A stretch of DNA of 64,000 nucleotides from Devosia sp. LC5 (GTDB lineage Bacteria; Pseudomonadota; Alphaproteobacteria; Rhizobiales; Devosiaceae), in contig NZ_JNNO01000015.1 in assembly GCF_000735585.1 (NCBI RefSeq), forward strand, positions 18,358-82,357, given 5' to 3'. Under the pieces are notes generated by a model that worked only from the letters and a program-made list of their open reading frames with translations, was not told the origin of the DNA and did not search any database. Shown here one piece after another: positions 19,275 to 28,419 of this stretch (its first letter is position 1; every line of letters starts with the position of its first letter). The position numbers and the translations under genes are program-made.

Positions 19275-19712
19275 ATGAAGCCGATCTATATTCTCAACGG
19301 CCCCAACCTCAATCGACTGGGCAAACGCGAGCCGGCAATCTATGGCACGACCACGCTGGCGGAGGTGGAACAGATCTGCCGCGCCGCTAGTGGCGATCGT
19401 CCCATCGAGTTTCGCCAGACCAATAGCGAAGAGACGCTCATCAACTGGGTGCATGAGGCGATCGATGAGGGCGCGGGGATCATCATCAATCCCGCCGCAT
19501 TCACCTTCACCTCGCTGGCTTTGCTCGATGCGCTCAAGATGTTCGACGGCCCGGTGATCGAATTCCACATTTCCAACATCCACAAGCGCGAACCGATCTA
19601 TCATCGCTCCTATGTGTCGATGCGGGCTGATGCGGTGATGGCGGGGCTGGGTGCAGAGGGATACGGCACAGCGGTCGCGGCCATGCTCAAGATGCTGGTG
19701 CAAAGGGGCTAG
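19275..19712 (+). CDS. aroQ: Type II 3-dehydroquinate dehydratase
   Basis: A 145-residue type II dehydroquinase that interconverts 3-dehydroquinate and 3-dehydroshikimate. Typical motifs are ILNGPNLNRLGKREPAIYG with the catalytic Tyr, RQTNSEETLINWVHEA, INPAAFTFTSLALLDA and EFHISNIHKREPIYHRSYVS with the catalytic His. It is the last gene of the TRAP operon. With aroE and quiC it completes the route from quinate to protocatechuate, so a catabolic role is likely. Confidence 0.95.
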   Translation: MKPIYILNGPNLNRLGKREPAIYGTTTLAEVEQICRAASGDRPIEFRQTNSEETLINWVHEAIDEGAGIIINPAAFTFTSLALLDALKMFDGPVIEFHISNIHKREPIYHRSYVSMRADAVMAGLGAEGYGTAVAAMLKMLVQRG

Positions 19713-19742
19713 AGTGCCGCGAGTCCAGCTGGCGTCCCAGTA

Positions 19743-19833
19743 GACCTCATCCTGAGCCCGTCGAAGGACGAGGTCGTGGCACTGATGCCTCCACTCGCCC
19801 GACCTCGTGGTTAGACAGGCTCACCATGAGGTC
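19743..19833. repeat. 91-bp composite palindromic repeat, copy A
   Basis: Two imperfect hairpins, GACCTCATCCTGAGC...GACGAGGTC and CGACCTCGTGG...CACCATGAGGTC, separated by a short linker. It is an inverted, near-identical copy of the 91-bp element at 50738-50828. It lies between convergent aroQ and pcaB and could act as a transcription boundary for both operons. There is no terminal-repeat or transposase signature. Confidence 0.85.
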
Positions 19834-19848
19834 TCCGTAAAATCGCAA

Positions 19849-20880
19849 TCAGCCAAAGCTGATCTGGGCCAGCAACTCGTCGGCGATGCGCAGGCTGGCG
19901 CCGCTGGTGGTCATCATCTTGGGCAGGGTCAGCCACTCCAGCGTCCAGGCGGCGCCGGAGCGTTCGTTTTCGTGCACCATGGCCTGCTGCAGTGTGCCGG
20001 CGAGGCCGGCATTGTAGCGGGCGAGGGCGACGAGGAGTTCGGCCTTCACCGGGTTGGATTTATGCGCCATGGCGGAGGATTGGCCGCCGGCAGTCAGCCG
20101 CACTTCGCCAATTTCGGTCTGCGCCATCAGCGCGATATCCATGCCCATCTTGCCCAGCGTGCCGCTGATCAACGACAGTAGCGAACCGAAGGCGACGATG
20201 GGATCGCGCATGGCATGCCAGGAGGGAGCGACGCCGAGGTCGAGCCTCTGGGCGAGATATTTGGCAACCAGATCGCCCTTGCCGTCAAAGCTCGCGCGAT
20301 CGCCGACGGGGCCGCCGAGCTGGATGACCAGCAGCTCGCGGCGGGTCCGGGCCAGGGCGTTCAAATGCCGGCCCAGCGGCTCGCTCCAATTGGCCAATTT
20401 GTCGCCAATGGTGGTGGTCAGCGCCTGCTGCATGCGCGTATGCGCCATGGCGGGCCTGGCGCCGTCCTGCGCTGCGACTGCCGCAAGACGCAGTTGCAGC
20501 GCGTTGAGACGCTGTTCGAGCAGGGTGATGACATCGGCAATCTGCAATACCAGGGCCGTGTCGATGGCGTCCTGGCTGGTCGCCCCGAAATGCAGCGCAG
20601 CGGCGTGCTGGGGTCCGATGGCCCCGCGCAATTGCCGCATCAGCGCGGGGATCACCACGCCGTCCTGGATCATGCCGGCAACCAGATCGTTCCAGTCAGG
20701 CGTAAAGCGGGCAATGGCGGCTTCGATGGCCCGGGCCGCTTCCGGCGCGATCAACCCGGCCTGCGCTTCGGCCTGCGCCAGTGCAGCCTCGAAGGCCAGC
20801 ATGTGGCTAAGCTGCGCCTGGTCGGACAGGAGGGCGGCGATGGCGTTGTCGCCCGTCAGGGCATCAAGAAGCGTGGTCAA
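19849..20880 (-). CDS. pcaB: 3-carboxy-cis,cis-muconate cycloisomerase
   Basis: A 343-residue fumarase/aspartase-superfamily enzyme that lactonises beta-carboxymuconate to gamma-carboxymuconolactone. Motifs include [18 protein letters not shown] and the signature [18 protein letters not shown] with the mobile catalytic loop. The start is uncertain: no in-frame ATG is near, and TTG at 20880 gives [18 protein letters not shown], which fits the family N-terminus. It lies 32 bases after the pcaF stop and is the last gene of the pca operon. It is somewhat shorter than the ~450-residue Pseudomonas enzyme but similar to rhizobial forms. Confidence 0.9.
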   Translation of the reverse strand: MTTLLDALTGDNAIAALLSDQAQLSHMLAFEAALAQAEAQAGLIAPEAARAIEAAIARFTPDWNDLVAGMIQDGVVIPALMRQLRGAIGPQHAAALHFGATSQDAIDTALVLQIADVITLLEQRLNALQLRLAAVAAQDGARPAMAHTRMQQALTTTIGDKLANWSEPLGRHLNALARTRRELLVIQLGGPVGDRASFDGKGDLVAKYLAQRLDLGVAPSWHAMRDPIVAFGSLLSLISGTLGKMGMDIALMAQTEIGEVRLTAGGQSSAMAHKSNPVKAELLVALARYNAGLAGTLQQAMVHENERSGAAWTLEWLTLPKMMTTSGASLRIADELLAQISFG

Positions 20881-20912
20881 GCCGGCACCCGTGTTTTGCT
20901 GTTCGGCCCAGA

Positions 20913-22121
20913 TTACGGTCTCTGCAGCGCAATGGCGATGCCCTGTCCCACGCCAATGCACATAGTGGCCAGCGCCCAGGATTTTCCGGTCATCGACAGC
21001 TCCAGCGCCGCCGTTCCCGCCAACCGCGCCCCCGACATGCCCAATGGATGCCCCAAGGCAATAGCGCCGCCATTGGGATTGATATGCCCGGCGTCCTCGG
21101 CAATTCCCAATTCGCGCAACACGGCGATGGCTTGGCTGGCAAAGGCCTCGTTGAGCTCCACGATATCAAAATCGGCGGGCGTCATGCCGAGCCGGGCGCA
21201 GAGCTTGCGGGTCGCGTTGATCGGGCCCACCCCCATGATGCGTGGCGGCACCCCGGCACTGGCGCCACCCGCAATACGGGCAAGCGGGGTGAGACCATAT
21301 TTGCGCGCCGCTGCCTCGCTCGCGACAATCAGCGCCGCAGCCCCATCATTGACGCCCGAGGCATTGCCGGCGGTGACCGTGCCACCTTCCTTTTTGAAGG
21401 GTGTGGCGAGCCTGGCCAGCACCTCGATCGTGGTGTCGGCGCGCGGATGCTCGTCCTTGTCGACGATCAGCGGATCGCCCTTCTTGCGGGCGATGCTGAC
21501 CTCGACGATCTCACGGCCGAGCCGGCCGTTCTCCTGTGCAGCGACCGCCTTCTGTTGGCTGCGCAGGGCGAAGGCGTCCTGATCGGCGCGGCTGATATTA
21601 TAGTCCGCCGCCACATTCTCCCCGGTCTCGGGCATGGAATCGACGTCATAAAGCGACTTCATCAATGGATTGACGAAGCGCCAGCCAATGGTCGTGTCGT
21701 AGATCTCGGCATTGCGGGAAAATGCGCTCTCGGCCTTGGGCATGACGAAGGGCGCCCGGCTCATCGATTCCGTGCCGCCCGCGATGATCAACTCGGCCTC
21801 GCCGGCCTTGATGGCGCGGGCGGCCGTGATCACCGCATCCATGCCCGAGCCGCAGAGGCGGTTGATGGTCGTGCCGGGCACCGAAACCGGCATTCCGGCC
21901 AGCAGCAGGCTCATCCGCGCGACATTGCGATTGTCCTCGCCCGCCTGATTGGCATTGCCAAAGATCACATCATCGACGGCTTCCCAATCGACACCGCTAT
22001 TTTGCGCCATCAGCGCCCTCAGCGGGATGGCGCCCAGATCGTCCGGCCGTACTGACGACAATGCGCCGCCGAAGCGGCCGATGGGAGTGCGCAGATAGGC
22101 GCAGATGAAGGCTTCGGCCAT
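20913..22121 (-). CDS. pcaF: Beta-ketoadipyl-CoA thiolase
   Basis: A 402-residue thiolase that cleaves 3-oxoadipyl-CoA to succinyl-CoA and acetyl-CoA, the last step of the pathway. The nucleophilic Cys is Cys90 in [14 protein letters not shown]. The NEAFASQ motif, the His in [11 protein letters not shown] and the second Cys in CIGVGQG complete the site. Length and motifs fit PcaF. The start (ATG at 22121) is one base after the pcaJ stop. General acetyl-CoA acetyltransferase is the alternative, but context favours PcaF. Confidence 0.93.
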   Translation of the reverse strand: MAEAFICAYLRTPIGRFGGALSSVRPDDLGAIPLRALMAQNSGVDWEAVDDVIFGNANQAGEDNRNVARMSLLLAGMPVSVPGTTINRLCGSGMDAVITAARAIKAGEAELIIAGGTESMSRAPFVMPKAESAFSRNAEIYDTTIGWRFVNPLMKSLYDVDSMPETGENVAADYNISRADQDAFALRSQQKAVAAQENGRLGREIVEVSIARKKGDPLIVDKDEHPRADTTIEVLARLATPFKKEGGTVTAGNASGVNDGAAALIVASEAAARKYGLTPLARIAGGASAGVPPRIMGVGPINATRKLCARLGMTPADFDIVELNEAFASQAIAVLRELGIAEDAGHINPNGGAIALGHPLGMSGARLAGTAALELSMTGKSWALATMCIGVGQGIAIALQRP

Positions 22122-22122
22122 G

Positions 22123-22794
22123 TCAGACCTCCGGTACGATGAGATCGCCGACGGCGCCGCCAATAACGAGTTGGGCGCCGGTGACGGCCTGCAGGTCATC
22201 AAGGCTCAGCCCCGGCAGCTTTTCACGCAACACAAAGCGGCCGCCCTCGATGTCGATGACCGCAAGGCTGGTATAGACGCGGCTGACGCAAGCGACGCCG
22301 GTCAGCGGCAGGGTGCAGTTTTTCACCAGTTTGGGCTTGCCGTCCCTGGTGACGTGATCGGTGATCACAGCGACGCGCCTGGCGCCATGCACCAGGTCCA
22401 TGGCGCCACCCACGGCCGGCACGCCCTTGGGACCGGTGCTCCAATTGGCGAGATCGCCGGTTTCTGCCACCTCGTAGGCGCCCAGGATCGCGACATCGAG
22501 ATGGCCGCCGCGCACCATGGCGAAGCTATCGGCGTGGTGGAAGAAGGACGCGCCCGGCTTGAGCGTCACCGCCTTCTTGCCGGCATTTATCAGGTCCCAG
22601 TCTTCCTCTCCTTCTGGCGGCGACTCGCCGAAATTGAGGATGCCATTCTCGGTGTGAAAAATGGCCTGCCGGTCCGGCGGTTGGAACTTGGCGACCATTT
22701 CGGGAAAGCCGATGCCCAGATTCACATAGGCGCCATCGGTAATATCCTGCGCGGCGCGCCAGGCGATCTGCGCGTTGCTGAGCTTGTGCATCAT
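22123..22794 (-). CDS. pcaJ: 3-oxoadipate CoA-transferase subunit B
   Basis: A 223-residue beta subunit of the succinyl-CoA:3-oxoadipate CoA-transferase. It has GIGFPEMV and the catalytic Glu in HTENGILNFGE, plus GGHLDVAILGAYEV. It pairs with PcaI, encoded immediately upstream. The start at 22794 overlaps the pcaI stop by one base (TGATG), a typical translational-coupling junction; a TTG three bases earlier is less likely. Confidence 0.95.
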   Translation of the reverse strand: MMHKLSNAQIAWRAAQDITDGAYVNLGIGFPEMVAKFQPPDRQAIFHTENGILNFGESPPEGEEDWDLINAGKKAVTLKPGASFFHHADSFAMVRGGHLDVAILGAYEVAETGDLANWSTGPKGVPAVGGAMDLVHGARRVAVITDHVTRDGKPKLVKNCTLPLTGVACVSRVYTSLAVIDIEGGRFVLREKLPGLSLDDLQAVTGAQLVIGGAVGDLIVPEV

Positions 22795-23513
22795 CAATAG
22801 GCCACTCCGGCGCGCATCAGCGCCTCTTCCTGCTGCGCATCCGATATTTCGACGATGCGATTGACGAAGATACCGGGGGTAATCACCGCCTCCGGATCGA
22901 TCGCGCCCGGCTCGACGATGCGCGTGGCCTGCACGATGGTCACGGAAGCGGCCGCTGCCATCAGTGGCGAAAAATTTCGCGCCGCCTTGCGATAGGTCAG
23001 GTTTCCCTGCCGGTCCGCCAGTTCGGCCTTGATGATGGCGGCATCAGCCTTGAGCCAGCGTTCCTGCACATACATGCGTCCATCGAACTGGGCAGTCGGC
23101 TTACCCTTGGCCAGATCGGTGCCGTAGCTGGTGGGGGTGTAGAAGGCCGGAATCCCGGCGCCACCGGCGCGAATGCGTTCGGCCAGCGTGCCCTGCGGCA
23201 CCAGCTCCAGCCCGATCTCGCCGGCCAGGTATTTCTCGGTAAAGGCGCGCGGGTCGGCCGAGCGGGGGAACGAGCACACCATCTTGGCGACCATGCCGGC
23301 ATCGATCATCGCAGCGATACCGATCCGGCCATTGCCGGCATTGTTGTTGACGATGGTGAGGTTTTTCGGGCTGCCGGTGGCGCGGAACCGGTCGATCAGC
23401 GCGTGGATCAACTCGATCGGCGCGCCCGAGCCGCCAAAGCCCCCGATCATGATCGTCATGCCATCAGCAATGTCGGCGATGGCTGCGGCCATGGTGGCCA
23501 CGGACTTGTCCAT
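22794..23513 (-). CDS. pcaI: 3-oxoadipate CoA-transferase subunit A
   Basis: A 239-residue alpha subunit of 3-oxoadipate CoA-transferase. The family glycine motif is IGGFGGSGAPIELIHAL, with NNNAGNGRIGIAAMIDAG and CSFPRSADPRAF downstream. It activates beta-ketoadipate with CoA from succinyl-CoA. It lies 15 bases after pcaG and overlaps pcaJ. In many rhizobia pcaIJF is a separate unit; here it is inserted between pcaG and pcaB. Confidence 0.95.
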   Translation of the reverse strand: MDKSVATMAAAIADIADGMTIMIGGFGGSGAPIELIHALIDRFRATGSPKNLTIVNNNAGNGRIGIAAMIDAGMVAKMVCSFPRSADPRAFTEKYLAGEIGLELVPQGTLAERIRAGGAGIPAFYTPTSYGTDLAKGKPTAQFDGRMYVQERWLKADAAIIKAELADRQGNLTYRKAARNFSPLMAAAASVTIVQATRIVEPGAIDPEAVITPGIFVNRIVEISDAQQEEALMRAGVAY

Positions 23514-23528
23514 TGGAATTCCCTATGA

Positions 23529-24149
23529 CTAGACGTCGAAGAAGACGGTCTCGTTCTCGCCCTGCAGGTGGATGTCGAGCCGATAGTGCGGCACCGCGCC
23601 GGGCTCCTTGCGGGCAATCAGCGTGGCGCGGCGGCGTGGATTCATGATCTTGTTGAGCACGAAATCCGCCGCATTGGCCTCGGCCTCGTCCTCGAAATAG
23701 AGCCGCGTTTGCAGCCCGATATTGATGCCGCGCGCCACGATCCACAGCGCCACATGCGGCGCCATTGGCTTGCCATCGGGACCGGGAACCGAACCGGGTT
23801 TGATGGTCTCGAAGGTGAAGATGCCCTCGGCATTGGTGGGCTGGCGGCCCCAGCCGGTAAACGCGGGTGTCGAATTGGAGTTCGGGCTCATCGGCGCAAT
23901 GTAGGCGCCATCGGCGTCGGCCTGCCAGATTTCCACGACGGCATCGGTCACCGCTGCACCGGCGCCGTCGATAATCCGGCCGCAGACTAAGATCCGCTCG
24001 CCCACAGTGTCGGGCGTCAGCATGGCGATGCCGGGATCGGTGGCGTAGATGCCCTTGATCTCGGCAAAATTGGGCGTCAGCCCGATATGCACATAGGGGC
24101 CGGCCGTCTGCGACGGCGTTTCCTTGAGTACTGGAACGGGGTGCAGCAT
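23529..24149 (-). CDS. pcaG: Protocatechuate 3,4-dioxygenase alpha subunit
   Basis: A 206-residue alpha subunit of the intradiol dioxygenase that opens the protocatechuate ring. It begins [20 protein letters not shown], the usual N-terminus, and carries the family core VVEIWQADADGAYIAP. It pairs with PcaH, which holds the iron ligands. The start overlaps the pcaH stop in ATGA. The alpha chain lacks the full ligand set, as is normal for this subunit. Confidence 0.95.
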   Translation of the reverse strand: MLHPVPVLKETPSQTAGPYVHIGLTPNFAEIKGIYATDPGIAMLTPDTVGERILVCGRIIDGAGAAVTDAVVEIWQADADGAYIAPMSPNSNSTPAFTGWGRQPTNAEGIFTFETIKPGSVPGPDGKPMAPHVALWIVARGINIGLQTRLYFEDEAEANAADFVLNKIMNPRRRATLIARKEPGAVPHYRLDIHLQGENETVFFDV

Positions 24150-24895
24150 CAGTTTCCCTCCAGCTTGTTTTCGAACATGGTGGAGCGCCGCCCGCGCAGC
24201 ACGATATCGAAGCGATAGGCCAGCGCGTCCATCGGGGTCGTGTTGTGCCGGTCCAGCCGGGCGATCAACTGGTCGATGGCGGCCTTGTCGGCAATGCTGC
24301 CCACGATAGGGCATTGCCAGATCATCGGATCGCCCTCGAAATACATCTGCGTGATCAGCCGCTGGGCAAAGGCATGTCCGAACACCGAGAAATGGATATG
24401 CGCGGGCCGCCAGTCATTGCCGCCATTAGGCCAGGGATAGGCGCCCGGCTTGACGGTACGGAAGCTGTAAAAGCCATTTTCGTCGGTGATCGCGCGGCCG
24501 CAACCGCCGAAATTGGGGTCGAGCGGGGCGAGATAAGCCTCGCGCTTGTGCCGGTAGCGCCCGCCGGCATTGGCCTGCCAGAATTCGACCAGCGTATTGG
24601 GAACAGCCCGGGCATTCTCGTCGAGCACCTGGCCATAGACGATTAGCCGCTGGCCGATGGCTTCGCTGCCATCCTGGCTGTAATTGCGGATCAAGTCGTT
24701 ATCGAGCGGGTTGAGGCTTGAATGCCCGAAGGCCGGTCCGGTCAGCTCGGATGCGGTCGCGCCCAGCGAGAGCAAAGCGTGCCGGGGGGCGCGGAACGTC
24801 GTGCTTTTATAGCCCGGCGTATTGGCCGGTGGATGCCAGCTCCGGTCGCGCGGAAACAGCGCACCATCGGCGCCCGGCAAGATGATGTCACTCAT
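24149..24895 (-). CDS. pcaH: Protocatechuate 3,4-dioxygenase beta subunit
   Basis: A 248-residue catalytic subunit of protocatechuate 3,4-dioxygenase. The non-heme iron ligands are visible as Tyr in [11 protein letters not shown], a Tyr in the YPWPNGG region, and His-x-His in [11 protein letters not shown]. It converts protocatechuate and O2 to beta-carboxy-cis,cis-muconate. The gene overlaps pcaC upstream by 4 bases and pcaG downstream by 1 base of shared stop/start sequence. Confidence 0.95.
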   Translation of the reverse strand: MSDIILPGADGALFPRDRSWHPPANTPGYKSTTFRAPRHALLSLGATASELTGPAFGHSSLNPLDNDLIRNYSQDGSEAIGQRLIVYGQVLDENARAVPNTLVEFWQANAGGRYRHKREAYLAPLDPNFGGCGRAITDENGFYSFRTVKPGAYPWPNGGNDWRPAHIHFSVFGHAFAQRLITQMYFEGDPMIWQCPIVGSIADKAAIDQLIARLDRHNTTPMDALAYRFDIVLRGRRSTMFENKLEGN

Positions 24896-25278
24896 GGCGC
24901 AACCTCCCGTTTGGCCAGTTCTTCCTTGGCGATCCTGAACGCCCGATTGGCGGCCGGAACGCCGGCATAGACCGCCACATGCAGCAGTGCTTCCTTGATG
25001 TCGTCCGGCGAGCAGCCCGTATTGACCGTCGCCCGCATATGCATGGCGACTTCCTCATCGTGCCCCAATGCGGCAAGCAGCGCGATGGTCAACATGGAGC
25101 GTTCGCGCTTGCTGAGGCCGGGGCGCGACCATACCGAGCCCCAGGCGCCCTCGGTGATGAATGCCTGGAAGTCGGCGTCAAACGCGGTGGTATTGGCATT
25201 GGCGCGATCGACATGGGCGTCGCCCAATACGGCGCGCCGGGTCGTCATGCCCTGGCCGAAACGCGTTGTGTCAGTCAT
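24892..25278 (-). CDS. pcaC: 4-carboxymuconolactone decarboxylase
   Basis: A 128-residue carboxymuconolactone decarboxylase-family protein. Core motifs are [19 protein letters not shown] and [20 protein letters not shown]. It converts gamma-carboxymuconolactone to the enol-lactone. The start at 25278 overlaps the pcaD stop by 8 bases. It is a stand-alone enzyme here, not fused to PcaD as in some actinobacteria. Confidence 0.94.
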   Translation of the reverse strand: MTDTTRFGQGMTTRRAVLGDAHVDRANANTTAFDADFQAFITEGAWGSVWSRPGLSKRERSMLTIALLAALGHDEEVAMHMRATVNTGCSPDDIKEALLHVAVYAGVPAANRAFRIAKEELAKREVAP

Positions 25279-26065
25279 GCCCCACCTGCTGGATGAAGTG
25301 TTTGAACATTGCCGCCAAAACTTGCGGCTGTTCGATGGATGGAATGTGCCCGCAATTGGCGATGACCTCGAAACGGGCCCCCCGAATGCGGCTTGCCGTG
25401 TCGCGCACCAGATCGGGTGGCGTCGACAGGTCATCGGCCCCAGCGATAACCAGCGTGGGCACATTGATTGCCCCGATCTGGTCGCTGATATCGGCATCGC
25501 GCAGGGTGGCGCAGGTACCGATATAGCCGGCGGCCGGCATGCGCTCGAACATGTTGCGCCAGCCGGCGAGCTCAATGGCGCGGTCACGCCGAAAATCCTC
25601 GGTAAACCAGCGCGCCATCACGCCCTCGGCTATAGCGGCAAGCCCATCCGCGCGTACTGCGGCGATGCGGTCATTCCACATGGCGGCGCTGCCGACCTTG
25701 GGTGCCGTATCGCAAAGGATCAGCCCCGCCAGAATCTGGGGATGGCGCAGCGCAAAGCCCTGTGCGATCAACCCGCCGACCGACACACCGGCCAGCACGG
25801 CCCGCTGCACATCCAGATACGCCAGCAGACCGGCCAGATCGTCGATGTGTTCGTCGAGCTGATACTCGCCGTCTGGCGCGTCAGACAGGCCGTGGCCGCG
25901 CTTGTCATAGGAAATGACGTGATAGCCATCGCCCAAATCCGCAATGAGCTCATCCCAGATGCGGGCATCGGTACCCAGCGAATTGGCCAGCACCAAAGGC
26001 AAGCCTTTGGCATTGCCCGCCAGGCGGTAATGCAGATGTATGCCGTTGACCCGGGCAAAAGCCAT
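25271..26065 (-). CDS. pcaD: 3-oxoadipate enol-lactonase
   Basis: A 264-residue alpha/beta hydrolase that opens 3-oxoadipate enol-lactone. The nucleophile elbow is AGVSVGGL (Ser95); the acid is in GADDLSTP and the His in ANCGHIPS. The ATG at 26065 gives MAFARVNGIHLHYRL, a normal family start. It is the first gene of the pca operon and divergent from pcaQ; the 136-base gap to the chosen pcaQ start should hold both promoters. Confidence 0.94.
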   Translation of the reverse strand: MAFARVNGIHLHYRLAGNAKGLPLVLANSLGTDARIWDELIADLGDGYHVISYDKRGHGLSDAPDGEYQLDEHIDDLAGLLAYLDVQRAVLAGVSVGGLIAQGFALRHPQILAGLILCDTAPKVGSAAMWNDRIAAVRADGLAAIAEGVMARWFTEDFRRDRAIELAGWRNMFERMPAAGYIGTCATLRDADISDQIGAINVPTLVIAGADDLSTPPDLVRDTASRIRGARFEVIANCGHIPSIEQPQVLAAMFKHFIQQVGHD

Positions 26066-26133
26066 TCGCGTCTCCTCGCCACTGTTAAAGGCCAAGTCGC
26101 GCAATCTGTAAAATGAGATATGCTGGTCTAGGT

Positions 26134-26149
26134 ATAACCAATCATGTAT
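26134..26149 (+). promoter_or_regulatory. Possible half of a PcaQ-binding site
   Basis: ATAACC at 26134-26139 equals the first half of the rhizobial PcaQ dyad ATAACC-N4-GGTTAA, and it lies between divergent pcaD and pcaQ. The second half here is ATGTAT, a poor match, so the site is incomplete or different in this lineage. It would fall inside the gene if pcaQ began at 26148. Confidence 0.35.
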
Positions 26150-26201
26150 GTTTCTTCTGACGCGAAGGCCGCTGGCCCAGCTTATGGAACAGGTACGCAA
26201 T

Positions 26202-27140
26202 ATGGCAAAACTGCTCGACGGGCGGGTCAAGCCGCGCCATTTGACCTGTTTCATAGCGGCGGCCCGGCTGAACAGCGTGGTGCGGGCGGCCGAACTGCTC
26301 AATATCAGCCAGCCGGCGGCGTCCAAGACCCTTGCCGAGCTTGAGACAATCCTGGGCGCGCCGCTGTTCGAGCGCCGCCACCGCGGGCTGGTGCTGACCG
26401 CCAAGGGCGAGCTGTTCCTGCGCTATGCCGAGGCCAGCATCACCGCCCTGCGGCAGGGGTTGGATGCGGTGACGGGGGCGGGAGTGTGGATCGACGTCAA
26501 GGTTGGCGCTTTGCCCACCTCCTCGGCTCGTATCCTGCCCAGGGCGCTGCAGATTTTCACCCAGTCCGGTATCTCCGCGACGGTGCGCGTCATCACCGGT
26601 CCCAACGCCTATCTGCTGTCACTGCTGCGCTCGGGCGATGTCGATCTGGTTATCGGTCGCATGGCCGAACCCGGTGAAATTGCGGGCCTCTCCTTCGAGC
26701 ACCTTTATTCCGAAAAGATCGCCTTCGTCGTCGGTCCGGCCCATCCGCTCCTCTCGGTGCCCGATTTCACGCTGTCCATGATCGGGCAATATCCGGTGCT
26801 GATGCCGCCGCCCGGGGCGGTCATCCTGCCGACGGTCGAACGGTTGCTGGCCAGTTATGGCGATTTCGCCATGCCCCATCTGGTCGAAACGGTCTCGGAT
26901 AGTTTCGCCCGTGGTTTCCTGCGCCTGTCCGAGGCCGTGTGGATCATCTCCGAGGGCGTGGTCGCCGGCGATGTTCATGACGGGCATCTGTGCCTCTTGC
27001 CCGTAGATACCGGACAGACCCTGGGTCCGGTAGGCTTGACCACTCCGGCCAATGCGACCCTCTCGTCGCCAGCGCTCTATCTGCTCGATTGCATCCGCGC
27101 AGCCGTGAGCGAAATTGCAGGCGTAAACCGCAACGCTTGA
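26202..27140 (+). CDS. pcaQ: LysR-type regulator PcaQ
   Basis: A 312-residue LysR-family regulator of the protocatechuate genes. The winged helix-turn-helix is at ~8-66 (VVRAAELLNISQPAASKTL), and the co-inducer domain follows with LPTSSARILPRALQIF. The ATG at 26202 gives MAKLLDGRVKPRHLTCF, matching the PcaQ N-terminus; ATGs at 26148 and 26184 add residues without family support. In rhizobia PcaQ activates pca genes in response to beta-carboxy-muconate-type inducers. Divergent placement next to pcaD strongly supports the call. Confidence 0.9.
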   Translation: MAKLLDGRVKPRHLTCFIAAARLNSVVRAAELLNISQPAASKTLAELETILGAPLFERRHRGLVLTAKGELFLRYAEASITALRQGLDAVTGAGVWIDVKVGALPTSSARILPRALQIFTQSGISATVRVITGPNAYLLSLLRSGDVDLVIGRMAEPGEIAGLSFEHLYSEKIAFVVGPAHPLLSVPDFTLSMIGQYPVLMPPPGAVILPTVERLLASYGDFAMPHLVETVSDSFARGFLRLSEAVWIISEGVVAGDVHDGHLCLLPVDTGQTLGPVGLTTPANATLSSPALYLLDCIRAAVSEIAGVNRNA

Positions 27141-27171
27141 AGCGATCGGCGCGCTCAGTCGGACAGGTCGC

Positions 27172-27245
27172 TGGAGCGGGTGAAGGGAATCGAACCCTCG
27201 TCACTTGCTTGGGAAGCAAAAGCTCTACCATTGAGCTACACCCGC
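27172..27245 (-). tRNA. tRNA-Gly (anticodon CCC)
   Basis: The reverse strand folds as a tRNA: acceptor GCGGGTG pairs with CACCCGC, followed by discriminator T and an encoded CCA (27174-27172). The D arm is GCTC..GAGC and the T loop contains TTCGATT. The anticodon stem TTTGC/GCAAG encloses loop TTCCCAA, giving anticodon CCC, which reads GGG. It lies 31 bases past pcaQ. Confidence 0.95.
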
Positions 27246-27300
27246 AACGGCGTCCTAGATGCGGGAAATCGCCGCCGCCGTCAAGCCGGTCCCGCTGCTA

Positions 27301-27349
27301 AGGCCTGCGATCGTAAAGAGATCGCGAGGCCCCGTTTCAGGGCAGGCCT
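27301..27349. terminator. Possible hairpin at the end of the emrAB-like operon
   Basis: AGGCCTGC (27301-27308) and GCAGGCCT (27342-27349) can pair around a smaller GCGATC/GATCGC hairpin. It abuts the stop codon of the EmrA-like gene. There is no clear T-run in the direction of transcription, so it may be an attenuating or stabilising structure rather than a true terminator. Confidence 0.35.
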
Positions 27350-28397
27350 AAAGCGTCGTCGCCGTGTCCACCGAAACCTCCACCGACATGCCCGGCAATA
27401 GCCGCGCGGCCAGGTCCTGGCCTTCGTCCAGCTCGATCCGCACCGGGATGCGCTGGGCGATCTTGGTGAAATTGCCGGTGGCATTATCGGGCTTAAGCAC
27501 GCTGAATTCCGAGCCTGCCGCCGGCGAAATTTCCGAAATATGGCCGGTCAGCGCACCATAGCCGAGCGCATCGACCTTGATATTAGCCGGCTGCCCCACA
27601 ACAATTCCCGCCAGCTGGGTTTCCTTGAAATTGGCGATTACCCAGGTCTGGGGTGGCGTCACCGAGGTCAGTTGGGTACCGATCGACACATATTGGCCCA
27701 GGCGCGCGGCGACTTCACCCAATACACCATCGACCGGCGCCACGATCCTGGTGTTGGAAATGTTGATCCGCGCCAGTTCGACTGCAGCTTCGGCACCCTT
27801 GACCGCGCCTTCCAGCGCCGGCTTGCCGCCTTCCACCAGCGACAGGTTCTGTTCGGCAATGCTGACCGAGGCACTGGCCTGGTCGACACTCGATTGCGCC
27901 TGCGCCAGTGCCGAATGCACCTGATCCACCGTCGATTGCGGCGACAGGCCCGAAGCGAGGAGGGAATCGGTGCGGGCCGCGTCGGCCTGTGCCTTGCTCA
28001 GGGCGGCCTGCGCCGCGGCCAGCTGGGCCTTGGCCAGATCGACGCTGGCCTGCTTGGAGGCATAATTCTGGTCATAATTGGCCAGCGCATTCTGCTGCTG
28101 CAGCAAGGCGGCTTCGGCCTGCGCCAATTGCTGGACATAGATGCGGTCGTCCAGTTGCACCAGCACGTCGCCCTTGTGCACGCTCTGGTAATCGGTCACC
28201 GGCACGGCCACGACATAGCCCGCCAGCTGCGGAGCAATCAGCGTCACACGGCCTTTGACATAGGCATTATTGGTGCTTTGCACGCTGCTGGTGAAGGGCG
28301 GCAATTGCCAGGCATAAAGCACCGCGCCGATGCCGATGAGGCCGGCCAGCACAGCGGGAATTGTCGCCTTGGACAGAACAAGTTCTTTGATACGCAT
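27348..28397 (-). CDS. HlyD/EmrA-family membrane fusion protein
   Basis: A 349-residue periplasmic adaptor of a multidrug efflux pump. One N-terminal membrane anchor (IPAVLAGLIGIGAVLYA) is followed by a biotinyl-lipoyl half (STNNAYVKGRVTLIAPQLAG), a long alanine/glutamine-rich coiled-coil hairpin (~80-200), and a beta-barrel domain (APVDGVLGEVAARLGQYVS). It links an EmrB-like permease to an outer-membrane channel. The permease gene is 22 bases upstream on the same strand. No TolC gene is nearby. Confidence 0.92.
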   Translation of the reverse strand: MRIKELVLSKATIPAVLAGLIGIGAVLYAWQLPPFTSSVQSTNNAYVKGRVTLIAPQLAGYVVAVPVTDYQSVHKGDVLVQLDDRIYVQQLAQAEAALLQQQNALANYDQNYASKQASVDLAKAQLAAAQAALSKAQADAARTDSLLASGLSPQSTVDQVHSALAQAQSSVDQASASVSIAEQNLSLVEGGKPALEGAVKGAEAAVELARINISNTRIVAPVDGVLGEVAARLGQYVSIGTQLTSVTPPQTWVIANFKETQLAGIVVGQPANIKVDALGYGALTGHISEISPAAGSEFSVLKPDNATGNFTKIAQRIPVRIELDEGQDLAARLLPGMSVEVSVDTATTL

Positions 28398-28419
28398 AGT
28401 TTGGTCTTTCAGGTCGGCA

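Noticed and set aside
24995..26116. Plus-strand open frame (373 codons) opposite pcaC/pcaD
   Set aside because: It crosses two well-supported pca genes antisense and has low-complexity composition.
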